The position numbers were made by a program, and so were the translations under genes. A DNA stretch of 64,000 nt, from positions 144,673,003 to 144,737,002 of the forward strand of contig NC_061114.1 in NCBI RefSeq assembly GCF_002878395.1, read 5' to 3'. This document shows positions 35,129-45,074 of this stretch, one piece after another. This DNA is from Capsicum annuum. Taxonomy: Eukaryota; Streptophyta; Magnoliopsida; Solanales; Solanaceae. Below the pieces are notes generated by a model. That model saw nothing but the letters and a program-made list of their open reading frames with translations, was not told the origin of the DNA and searched no databases. The first letter of the stretch is position 1. Every line of letters starts with the position of its first letter.

Positions 35129-35616
35129 TATCCACTAATCCTATATCCTAATCCATGCCCTCCACACCTTCCTATCAAGGGTCATGTCCTTCATAAGTTG
35201 TAATTGATCCATGTCATGTCTAATTAGCTCTCTCCAATAGTTCTTAGGCCTACCTCTGTAGCACCTAAAGCCATCCATAGTTAGCCTCTCTTACCTCCAT
35301 ACTGGAGCATCCATTCCCCTCCTCATCACATGCCCAAACCATTATTAGCTCCCTTCTATATCTTGTCCTCCACCGAAGCTGCTCACATCTTCTCCTGAAT
35401 AATGTTATTTCTAACCCTATCTCTCCTGGTAAGTCCATACATCCATCACAACATTTATGTCTCTGCCACCTTTAAATTTTGTATGTCAGAGTTCTTAATT
35501 GGCTAACACTCTTCTCCATACAATATACCATGTCGAACTACCACTCTGTAGAACTTACCTTTAAGTTTTGGAGGCACCTTCTTATCACACAAGACTCCAG
35601 AATATAAGAAATCTGA
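35129..35616 (-). pseudogene. LINE retrotransposon ORF2 C-terminal fragment
   Basis: Minus strand reads [24 protein letters not shown] (about 35510-35580), KVAETXML then GLTRRDRVRNNIIQEKM, NGLGM and RGRPKNYWRELIRHDMDQLQ (pieces from about 35180-35260) and LDRKVWRAWIRI near 35145. This is the characteristic tail of plant LINE-type reverse transcriptase proteins found in many Solanaceae genomic copies. No RT catalytic motif, poly-A tail or 5' part is present. Its right border with a C-LTR fragment is near 35616. Confidence 0.7.
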
Positions 35617-36350
35617 TGTATTGAATTAAATTATGCCTTGATGTAATATACAAGTTTTAGGGATGAGAGACATGCCTGAAATACCAAGCTATTGAAAGAA
35701 ATCCAAATTTGGGAGTTTTAGGGATGAATTCCTTATCAACCCTAATTTTCTCTTCCTTTTGGAGTTTAAGATGAAGAGAGCAAGTTTGACTTTGATTCAT
35801 TAAAGTCAAAGAGGTTGTTTGAGGAATTTTTAAGTCATGGGATAGTAGTAAGGATGGGAGTAAAATACCAAAATGACATTAATTGAAATATGTAATAAAA
35901 ATTGGTGCCAGTCATCAAGAGTTAGGCCACGACTCATGAGGTTTGGCCGTGAGTCGTTACCTAGACTTGTTACCTGGGGATCAAAATCCTGGTACCCCAT
36001 TGTTATGATTATGAGTCCCTCATCACGACTCGTTGTCCCCTAACATGAGTCATGACGAAGACTCATGATTAAAGCAGCACCCCAGGGCCACTTCACTATT
36101 AAGATAACGAGCCCCACCCAATGACATGTTACGTCGTGTAATGAGTCATACCTTAGACTCATTGTCAAGAGACCAAACATGGACAAACTCACTTCCATGG
36201 TGACTAGTCAATCCCAATGCCTCGCTACATGAGGTAAGGACTCGTGACCTAGATCATTACCCCTGGCAGTGTTGACATTATTTCAAAAACTTGGCAATTC
36301 AACTACTTAACTCTTAGAGGGTTTAGAGTTTAAGAACCTAGGGTGTCACA
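35617..36350 (-). mobile_element. 5' LTR remnant of the outer C element
   Basis: Matches 13570-14286: 'gggatgagagacatgcctgaaatacc' at 35662 and 13596, 'agtttaagatgaagagag' and the TGACTCA-rich U3. It ends CCTAGGGTGTCACA (36350). About 1.4 kb of the LTR's 3' side is missing, replaced by the LINE fragment. Confidence 0.75.
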
Positions 36351-37119
36351 GGTATGGATGGTTTGATGGTTATAGTTGATATTCGGTAAATTATGGATCT
36401 TTGGTTATTCATCCTTTGATTGTACCCCCTAGGCTTAAGAGGGCCCATGTTAGGTTATTTACTTTTCCACACTAATTGGCCTATGGGGCTATTTTTGTAG
36501 TATTAATTATGTTTTCATCCATTATTATGTACGTTTAGATTATTTATTTACAATTTTGGTGTTTATTTTGAGGTTTGGCCTTTTACATTGACTTAGCTTA
36601 TTTTATCTTTTATCTTATCATATTTATAACATGATTTAGCTCAGTCAGTTTATGATACCAACTAATTACCCGTGGTTTTGGTACTCATACTACACTTTTG
36701 TACCTTTTTGGTGTAGATCCAAGTACTTGTAGTTGTCGTTGATGTAATGATCGTTATAAGTTTATTTTGGAGATAGGGTGAGCTCTGAGAGCTGGAGTTG
36801 CCCTTTTCCTTGTATTATCTATGTCTAGTCTTTCATTTTTCGAGAGAGGTTGTATTTGACTATTTCAATTCCGATGTTCCATTTGTAGTAGCTCTTGTAT
36901 GGACACATTACTAGGTCATGGGATGGTTGTTGATGTTTTATCTATCTTTTAGACTATCCTGATTGTCATTTCTTTATTATAAATCCTTAATTATTATTTT
37001 TGGCTTTTAGGTAACTTTCACCAAATTACGCTATTATTTATAGCTTCGGGCTACAGTTTGTCTTACCTACTAATGGTATAAAGTAGGTGATATTGTGACT
37101 CATAAATTGGATTGTGACA
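36351..37119 (+). mobile_element. Family B LTR, segment 3 of 3
   Basis: Opens with the GGTAT copy of the target duplication and continues 'ggtttgatggttatagttgatattcgg', which aligns to 44107 on in the second B LTR, exactly after the point where segment 2 stopped at 9006. Further matches: 'cattattatgtacgtttag', 'acatgatttagctcagtc' (36630 against 44383), 'ttatctatgtctagtctttcat'. It ends GGATTGTGACA (37119). No primer site follows, so this copy behaves as a solo LTR. Confidence 0.75.
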
Positions 37120-37700
37120 GGTTAAGTGTCAAGGTAGGCCATTGGGTTGGGAGTCAAGGTCAGGATCAGGTATTGAATCGAGAATCGGGGCACGTTCCCA
37201 TGTCAGGAGTCACAGAAGGTTCTCAAGTCTGGAGTTAGGGTTGGCTCCTAGGCTAATTGTTAGGGTTGAGTTCTAGATCCTTTATCAGGAGTATGGTTTT
37301 CAGGTCGTAGTCGTATGTGGTGTTATTAGTATTTGTCTAGATTATGCCTAGATGATTTTAGGACAATAATTTCTTCTTGCTAAACAAAAACGTGAAAATT
37401 AATAAGAAAACCACTTATTTCCAAAAAATAGTATTCATGAAAAACATATTTTATCCTACCAAATAATCCATTAGATATGTTGGACATCATCCACCTCGAA
37501 TAAAATAAGCTAACTTTATATGGAAAAAGAAAGAAATTGTTAGGTTCAAGAAGGGTTTCATGTTTCATCCTTCTTATAAACTAGATATAGGAGTTGTTGT
37601 CAGCACCGGTCCAAGATACATAGCATTTTGTTTCAATCTACGTGACACATATGAAATCTGAAGGGTCAATCAAACTTTTTGCGTAATTTTTAATATTTTA
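37120..37700. other. Spacer with G-rich degenerate repeats
   Basis: 37120-37310 repeats short words such as 'gggagtcaaggtcaggatcagg', 'tgaatcgagaatcgggg' and 'gtcaggagtcacagaagg' at roughly 20-25 bp spacing. From 37320 on it is AT-rich. I see no gene. Confidence 0.4.
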
Positions 37701-37739
37701 AGTTATTAATTATTATGTGGAATTGATGGATTTTGGTGA

Positions 37740-38370
37740 TTAAAGAAAAATATTTTGTCTTTTAAATATTTTAAGCTTTTAATTATTTTGATTATATTAC
37801 TTTTATGATATTTTCAAATAATATATTTTACTTCCCCTAACTTAACATATGAGGCACTAATGAAATTTTGAGAAAATTAAATTTTTTATGTATTTTAAAT
37901 GTTTGTGATTTATAGTACTTTCAAAGTAATTTTCAAATATATAACCTATTAAAATAAAAATAAGATAAAGAAATTAAAATGGAGAAACTATTGAAATTAC
38001 CAAATTGCTCTAGGCCAGAAACAGGCATGCCAACCACCAGCTACCTATTTCAAGCCGCTTCTAAATAGTAGAAATTTTATGTTTTAATTATTTTAATCTA
38101 TAATACATCTTATGTTATTTTCAAATACTATATGTTTCTTTCTCTGTCCCAATTAATGAGGATTAATTGGATTTTGAGTGAATTAAATTTTTCATACGTC
38201 TTTGAATATTTAATATGTTATAATTATGATTTATAATACTTGAAAACTTTTCAAATATATAATATATAACATATTAAAATCAAAATAAGATAAATAAATT
38301 AAAATAAAAAATTATTAAAATTACTCAATGGCCCTTGGCCAGAAGCAAGCCATTTCTAAATAGTAGTAAA
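37740..38370. repeat. Diverged ~300-bp tandem duplication, AT-rich
   Basis: Two copies: 37778-38070 and about 38079-38365. Shared landmarks in order: 'taattattttgattatat' / 'taattattttaatctata', 'ttttcaaata(a/c)tatat', 'ttttgagaaaattaaattttt' / 'ttttgagtgaattaaattttt', 'attaaaataaaaataagataaa' / 'attaaaatcaaaataagataaa', 'ctaggccagaaacaggc' / 'cttggccagaagcaagc', and 'cttctaaatagta' / 'tttctaaatagta'. Confidence 0.75.
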
Positions 38371-39090
38371 GTAAAGTAACAACAGAAATAATGGGAAGAT
38401 AAATTTGGCAAAAGTTTATATATACTATTATTAAAGCCTAAAAGAGTCTTAAACAACTAGTTCTTGAATATAAAAAAGAACGACCAATTACTTGAGAAAA
38501 TTGATAACATGTTTCACTTAACTTTTCATTGAAGTATTGGTGACTATTTTGACCAAGGAAGGGTCAAAGTAACTTAGATTAGATTAAATTAATTGGAAAC
38601 TCAATTAATATTTTTAAAACTTCTAATCTTTGTAAAGTACAAAACAACCCATAACTATTTAATTTTTAATAAAAAACTTCCCTTCAGTTTTTTTTTTCAA
38701 AATTGATCAACTTTTCACTCCCCTCAAACGTTTTCCCCTTTTCTCTATCAAAATTGACCCCATAAACTGTTGCCCCACATTGATAATAGATCAATAAACT
38801 TTGACCTCCGACAACCTCAATTTCAGACTCTATATCATTCCTTCTTCACTTATAGCTATCAATTTCTCTCTTTTCACAGGTAAAAAATTTCTCTTTTTGT
38901 TACTTTTTAAAAAATTAGGGATTTTTAGTTATTAAATAAAATGAAGAACTTTAAATGTATTCTCTCCAAGGATTAACAATTTTTTGATTCGATGCTCGAA
39001 AAAAAATGAACCTGAGAAAATCCCAATTTGTGGTATTGGTTCTCTTAATATGGTAATTGATGTAAATGTGGTATATTTCCTGTGTGAAAT
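38371..39090. other. AT-rich spacer, possible upstream region of the DUF1985-type gene
   Basis: No coding sequence seen. Contains 'gtttatatatactatt' near 38417 and pyrimidine-rich stretches at 38690-38900. It could be non-coding transposon sequence, but nothing specific supports that. Confidence 0.3.
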
Positions 39091-39120
39091 ATAATTTTTT
39101 GTTATTGTTGTTCTTGTTCT

Positions 39121-39800
39121 TGAACATTGTTGTAAAATTAGTAAAACTTGAATTTTGACTTTTTTGAAGATATTTGTTCTGATAATTTTGGCTAGTTATT
39201 TGTGTTGTTATATTGAATCACTTCACTTGTTATTTGTCGGTGTTGTTGGTGTTTGTTGGAGTTGTTGGTATGTGTTGTTGGTGTTGATGGTGCTCTTAGT
39301 ATTATTTGTTTTGTTGGTCTTATTTGTGTTCTAGATGTTTTTTGTGCTCTTGGTGTTTTTAATTTTTTTGTTATTGTTCTTGTTCTTGAACATTGTTGTA
39401 AAAATAGCAAAACTTGAACTATTACATTTTTGAAAATACCTGTTGTGACAATTTTATCTTTTTATTTGTGGTGTTGTATTGAATCACTTAACTTAGAATT
39501 TATTGGTGTTGTTGGTATTTGTTGGTGTTGTTGGTATGTGTTGTTGGTGTTGATGGTGCTCTTAGTATTATTTGTTTTGTTGGTCTTATTTGTGTTCTAG
39601 ATGTTTTTTGTGCTCTTGGTGTTTTTAATTTTTTTGTTATTGTTCTTGTTCTTGAACATTGTTGTAAAAATAGCAAAACTTGAACTATTACATTTTTGAA
39701 AATACCTGTTGTGACAATTTTATCTTTTTATTTGTGGTGTTGTATTGAATCACTTAACTTAGAATTTATTGGTGTTGTTGGTATTTGTTGGTGTTGTTGA
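39121..39800. repeat. 266-bp tandem repeat, 2.5 copies
   Basis: 'ttgaacattgttgtaaaa' recurs at 39121, 39387 and 39653, exactly 266 bp apart. From about 39250 through 39780, copies look identical by eye ('ggtcttatttgtgttctagatg', 'aaaacttgaactattac'), while the first half of copy 1 differs by scattered changes. The internal sequence is a GTT/GTTG-rich low-complexity tract. Confidence 0.9.
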
Positions 39801-40034
39801 TGTTTTTGTTGTTCTTTGTATTATTTATTTTGTTGGTGTTGTTGTTAGTGTTTTTGATTTTCTTATTTTTTTGGTTTTGTTGTTGGCGTTGTTGTTTGTG
39901 TATTGATAATAATATTGTTGTTGTTCAAGTGGTGATATAGCTTGGTGTTGTTGGTAGTAGTGGTGGTCTTGATGTGATATAGCTTGTTGGTGCTGTTATT
40001 GTTGGTGTTCTTGTTGATATATGTGCATGATAAA
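39801..40034. repeat. GTT-rich low-complexity tract
   Basis: Imperfect (TTGTTGG)n and (GTTGTT)n continuing from the 266-bp array. No gene. Confidence 0.75.
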
Positions 40035-40400
40035 AATGTTGCCCAACAGATGTGTAATATGTTGCAAGGAATTAGAATCTACTAAAATATATTAAGTATT
40101 TTTTTGGAAACAACTATATCATCTGTTAGTTTATTGTCATGCTTCTTCCACTGATGGGTCATTTGTTGGAAGAAATCAAATCAGTCTTGCTATTGTTTTG
40201 CTTTCTTCGAACAAATAATATATTTTTTGCAATAGATGGGCATCTTTTAGAAGAAAGTAAAACAATAGCAAAACTTTTTAAATTCCTTCCAACAAATGAT
40301 CCATCTATTGCAACGGATGAGTCATATATTGTAATAGATGGTTCATCTATTACAACATATAAGTCATCTGTTGGAAGTATTATTTTACTATACTATATTT
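40035..40400. repeat. Palindromic 21-bp repeats upstream of the DUF1985-type gene
   Basis: Near 40286-40375 units like TCATCTATTGCAACGGATGAG repeat every 21 bp for about four copies, each made of inverted CATCTATTG / CAACGGATG arms. More scattered arms lie at 40045-40260. Same motif as the arrays at 2339, 3800 and 42035. Confidence 0.75.
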
Positions 40401-40480
40401 ATTAAATTTATTGTTACCCTTATTTGTAGTAATGCATAAGTCAATTGTAATATCTTTTGTTTTTTTTGTTTGTTATTAAA

Positions 40481-42650
40481 ATGGCTCCCAAAATTAAAGA
40501 AGGTCAATATCTAATAAAACAAGTAAAATAGCTAAATTACATACACCTTTAGAAGAACTTACTGAGCAAACCCTTTTACAAATAAATAAAGTGTTACCAT
40601 CTATAGATGCACAAAAAAATATAGATATGGAAATAAATAATAAAGAAGATATTGAAAGAGAATTAGTTGAAAGAGCTAAAGATGTTATAGAGGATAAGAG
40701 AAAAATAAATATAAGGAATAAGATAAAGTGGTGAGAAGGAGATGATGAAGAAAGTGAAAAAGGAGATGAAGAGGAAGAAAATGAAAACAAAAGTGAGGAA
40801 GGAGATGAGGCTAAAAGTGGAAAGATGTTGAAGAGCAAAGTAAAAGGGAGGATGACGAATAAAGAGTCGATGATAACGTTGATGATGGTGTGGAAGCATC
40901 ATCGATCAATCGTGAACGTAGATCAAAATCCCAATATAATCTTGTCGAAATTTTAGTATTGACAAGTTTCAAGTGGAAATGTCTATAGATAACCCTAATG
41001 ATTTGTCTGGTGATTTTTTTTGTTAAATCAGTCATGGGTAAAAAAAAATATGGTTTTTGAAAGATATTAAGAGATGAAAAATGGGATGATTAGTTTAAGT
41101 CCAGTTGTTTTGGACACTTTCTTGATCCGGTAGAGGATAACAATGTATACTTTTAAATAACCATAGTGTATGGCCTTCTATAGTGCAGAATCAAGTGTAA
41201 GGATGATGATGATGAAACTTTGATGGATGCAACCAAGTAGATGGATGAGATTTAAATAAACTACTATGATGTGATGATTTATTTAGCATGAAAGAATTTT
41301 TCATAGTGACTGGACTGAGATGACATCCTCCTTATGAACCTCTTCCCACAGCAATACCCTTAAAAAAGCAAAGGCAAGCAAGACACCTAAATTAGGTAAG
41401 ACATCAAAGAAAGGCAAGACATTAACCAAGATAACTATGATAAACAACAAATGAGTTGTTGTTGGAAATTGTTGGACCCAGCTAAAAAGCCAGATAGTTG
41501 ATACTTTATCTCAGGAAGAAAAATTAAAGAATCACAAGGAGCCATTATTCTTAGTTTGGTTTGTCCATTCCACTTTATGGGCCAGAGAAACCAACAAAGT
41601 CATAGAACCTAAATTGTTGGTGCTTGCTCAGGATTTGAGGCATTCAACAATTTTCCAAGGGGATATGAAAGTTATTTACTGACTTTCAAGTATTTATTGA
41701 CAAAGTTATCTGCAAAGACGATGAACTTATATAGCTTTTCTTGAGATTTTATGGTAAAATTCACCCAAAGTTCTTTAGTATTTCATTTATTTATGTTATT
41801 ATATAATTATTTTGAATATTCGTTTGCATCATGTTTATATTTTTAGGCATGAGCATTTGAAGTCATTCCTCACCTCTGGAAGCAAGTCAAAGACTACTCA
41901 GAAGAGGTTTCTCATCCAAAGATCCTTGGGTGGTTGTCTGCCAAGAACAACTCAAGGATGAGTCCCCTTGATCTATTTAACACTCCTAATAATGCAATAA
42001 GTTTTCTTTTAAATAGAATAATTTTACTCAAGTTAAAACACTACAATAAATCTCTTATTTGTTGCAGTAGAAATCTTATTTATTGTAATAAGTTAATTAT
42101 CTGTTGCAATGGATAAGTCATTTGTTGTAAATTATCTTTGGAAATTACCTATCTGCTCTAACTTATGTAACAGATGGATAATATGTTGCAACAGATAAGG
42201 AACTTGTTGCAACAGATGGATAACCGGTTGCAATAAATTGCCCATCTGTTTCATAAGCTCTCTAAACTTGTTAATAGATTACCCAATTTACTGTAAACTA
42301 ATCTAACAAATTAATAATCTTTTACAACAAATCATTCATCTGTTGTAATAGGTTATCCATATATTACAAGTTATAGGTTGATTTTAATATATCTAGTTTT
42401 ATTTAAAGGAAGTGTATCCTTGGCTTCTCCCTACTAAGAAAGAGTTGGAGATGGCTGCCTTTCTTACCCCGATAATAGTTGACACCAAACTAGACTCAAA
42501 GGTGGACTTGAGAAAAAAATTAGTTGGTGCAAAAGTCTTTAAAAGAGAAACACCTAGGATAGGCCAGCTTGTTCTTGTTGAGCCTATTGTTGAATTTTTT
42601 TGTGATACTGCAATAGATTTAAGTGTTGGTGTTAATGTTGTTATTCATGT
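40481..42650 (+). pseudogene. Degenerate DUF1985-type transposon gene
   Basis: Begins MAPKIKEGQYLIKQVK, then in another frame an acidic, Lys-rich region (LHTPLEELTEQTLLQINKVL; DIERELVERAKDVIEDKRK; EGDEEEENENKSEEGDE, 40540-40830). 41110-41340 has FLDPVEDNNVYF and FSMKEFFIVTGLR-HPPYEP, the signature of DUF1985; 41540-41640 has FLVWFVHSTLWARETNKVIE-like text. Then, after a short intron, VIPHLWKQVKDYSEEVSHPK and ILGWLSAKNNSRMSPLDLFN (41857-41985), a repeat-filled intron, and PWLLPTKKELEMAAFLTPII (42420-42480) to about 42650, where it stops against a B LTR. DUF1985 proteins occur in plant Mutator-like elements, often with Ulp1. Stops and frame changes make it non-functional. The family call is from recognition of motifs, not a search. 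Confidence 0.6.
41998..42410. repeat. Palindromic repeat array inside an intron of the DUF1985-type gene
   Basis: Dense CAACAGATG / CATCTGTTG arms: 'ttatctgttgcaatggataagtcatttgttg', 'gtaacagatggataatatgttgcaacagataagg', 'cttgttgcaacagatggataaccggttgcaat'. It lies between two coding blocks that are adjacent in the protein family, so it is probably intronic. Confidence 0.7.
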
Positions 42651-42651
42651 G

Positions 42652-44871
42652 TTAAGCAACCGAGCTGGACCAGTCGAGGTCTGCTAAAATGGAAGCCTTA
42701 TCTCTTAAGTGATAGCTTCTTAAGTAGTAAGGGACCACTTAAGAGATACCTATACAAGCACCCAACTATCTCAAAAGCGACACTAGGTCGCATAAGAAGT
42801 GACCACTGAAGTAGCCCTCTTTCCGCTTAAGCAACCCTCGTGTACATGGGAAGGGTATAGAAACCCCTACCTAGCCCAATTTCCCCCATTTTATAGTGTG
42901 TAAAACACTAAAAAGTGTAGAAACTTGAGAGAATCATTAGTGGGTGATTTTGTAGCATTTGTGGAGTAAATTTACACGTTTCTTCTACAAATTCTTGGTA
43001 ATATTTCATTAATTTCTTAATTTAATCCTTAATTTTTTCCTAAATTACTCATTTATTAGTGGGTTTATTGTATCATGATTAGAGCTTAAAATTCACTCAA
43101 TTTTTGGATAAATATTCCTTGAGTATAGAGGACGTGTTGTTGGTTTCGAAAAGTGCAATTCCACAAATGACCCATATGGAATTTTTACATAATTTTTTAT
43201 CTGAAGCACAATAGTGTAATTGGGTATCATTGTTCTTTATTTGATGAGTAGATTGTGATTTTGATAGCGTGCATCTTGAAAAGGCTTCTAGAATGGGGAA
43301 ATCACCGATTTAGTAGATTTTTCAAGTTTTTCTTCAGCATCCAGGTAGACTAGGTTTACCTTCTTCATAAATTCAGCTAATTCATAGTATAATTATGATA
43401 TTATGTTATATATGGGATGGGATTTTAGGTATTGGAAGTATGATTGGTATGATTAGTCTTATCTGGATTGTTTAGGCTATCTTAAAATCATAATTTAGGT
43501 AGAATTGACTTAGTTGCTCATGTTTTAGGTGGAATCTCTATCTTAGGGCTATTTATGGCTTATTTAATATCTAGTAGTGATTTATATACCTTAGTCTATC
43601 TCAAGGTAAAAATTACCGAAAAATAGATATTAAGGATTATAAGTGGCCCCCTCTGGCGCACCTTAAGCCAAAAATTATGTTAGCTTTTGTATACTTATAT
43701 ACGCATGTTATACCCTTGTCAGTGATTCTTTTAGGACTTTGAGGAGATTGAATATTTAATGATTATGCTAGTTGGTGCTTGAGAGATGGTACTAATTTTG
43801 GACAAAACGTAGTGGTTTGTTGATATTGTTTATTGGTATAGTTTATTGATATGAGTTTAGGTTCAAGTCTAGTAATTGATATATTTTATTAATATGAGAT
43901 CGGTTCAAGTTCGGTAATAGATGTGGTTTATTGATAAGAATTCTAGTTCAACTTTAGCAATTGATATGCTATTGATAATAAAAGTTTCATTTCAAGTTTG
44001 GCAAATAATGTTATAATATCGATACTATTAAGGGTGTTATGATGATGTTGATATGAGTTTTAGTTCGAGTCCAACATTGAGAGTTGGGTATGATATGATA
44101 TGGTGTGGATAATTTGATGGTTATAGCTAATATTCCATAAATTTATGGATCTCTGGTTGTTTATTTTCCTTTGAATGTACCATTCGAGCTTATTGGGGCC
44201 CCCTTTAGGTTATTTACTTTTCCATACTTACTGACTTATGGGGTCCATTTTTGTAGTATTAATTACACTTTCTTCCATTATTATGTCTGTCGTGTTATTT
44301 TTTATAGTATTGGAGCATATTTCTAGGTTTTCCCTTTTACCTAGACTTAGCTTATTTTATCTTTGTATCTTATCATACCTATAACATGATTTAGCTCAGT
44401 CGGTTGATGATGCCTAGTAAGTAACCATAATTTTGCTACTCATACTACACTACTGTACTTTTTTGGTGCAGATCGAAATACTAGTAGCTGCCACTGATGT
44501 GAAAATCGGTGCTGAGTTGATTTCATTGATAGGGTGAGCTCATAGAGACAAATTTATTTTACTTCTATTATCTATGTCTAGTCTTTCATTATTTTGAGAC
44601 AGATTGTATTTGACTCTTTTAGTACTTATATTCCATTTATAATAGCTCACGTACCAACACTACTAGGTCATGGGATGGTTTTTGATGTTTTATCTATCTT
44701 TTAGAGTATCATGATTGCTTATTTATTATTACAAGTCCTTAATTATTGATTCTTGACTTTTAGGTCACTTTCACCAAATTAGCCCATTGTTTATAAAACT
44801 AGGCTATGGTTTGGCTTACCTGTAAGTGAAATAAGTAGGTGCTATCATGACTCATAAATTGAGTTGTGGCA
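42652..44871 (+). mobile_element. Family B 5' LTR, 5'-truncated
   Basis: Begins 'gttaagcaaccgagctggacc', aligned to 7721 of the first B LTR, so roughly 580 bp of its 5' end is missing; there is no TG terminus. It ends GAGTTGTGGCA directly before a primer site. The region 43492-43535 reads in the opposite orientation to the matching stretch of the first copy. Confidence 0.75.
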
Positions 44872-44873
44872 AA

Positions 44874-44886
44874 CTGATATCAGAGC
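44874..44886 (+). other. Primer binding site, tRNA-iMet (one change)
   Basis: TGATATCAGAGCC follows the B LTR; it differs from TGGTATCAGAGC by one G-to-A. Confidence 0.75.
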
Positions 44887-45074
44887 CTAGATTCACCAAT
44901 ATTATTCGTATAAGGGCAAGTATCTAGTAGAGTCCCACGGATCGAAATAATGACATAAATTTCTTTTTTTGGTGGATATAAGACATATAGGGAGTTCTTC
45001 ACTTCCTTTACTCATTTTTTCCTAAGAGTTTGAGTTAGTTTCTAAATCATTTCTTTTATTTCACTCTTATGCAG

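Larger units (their letters stand above)
9007..36350 (-). mobile_element. Composite family C gypsy element (outer), with nested insertions
   Basis: Left end TGTCATGACC (9007) and right end GGGTGTCACA (36350) are the two termini of a C-type element in minus orientation. The flanks are AGTAT (9002-9006) and GGTAT (36351-36355), a near-perfect 5-bp duplication, and the interrupted B LTR resumes directly afterwards. The 3' LTR (left) and 5' LTR remnant (right) share long similarity (13570-14286 with 35617-36350). Only an integrase/chromodomain tail of its own coding region is recognisable. The rest is occupied by later insertions and a chimeric segment, described separately. Confidence 0.65.

Noticed and set aside
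39192..39410. Asn/Thr/Gln-rich minus-strand ORF
   Set aside because: Produced by the GTT-rich tandem repeat.
40035..40400. CRISPR-like short palindromic repeats
   Set aside because: The repeats are irregular, lack unique equal-length spacers, and lie in a eukaryotic transposon-rich region.
40494..40902. Ser/Leu/Phe-rich minus-strand ORFs resembling a secreted or membrane protein
   Set aside because: They are the antisense of the acidic Glu/Lys-rich region of the DUF1985-type gene.
4628..44871. The two B LTRs as the paired LTRs of one 40-kb element
   Set aside because: The right copy has its own primer site and gag downstream (a 5' LTR), and the left copy has no coding region between it and the right copy that belongs to B.
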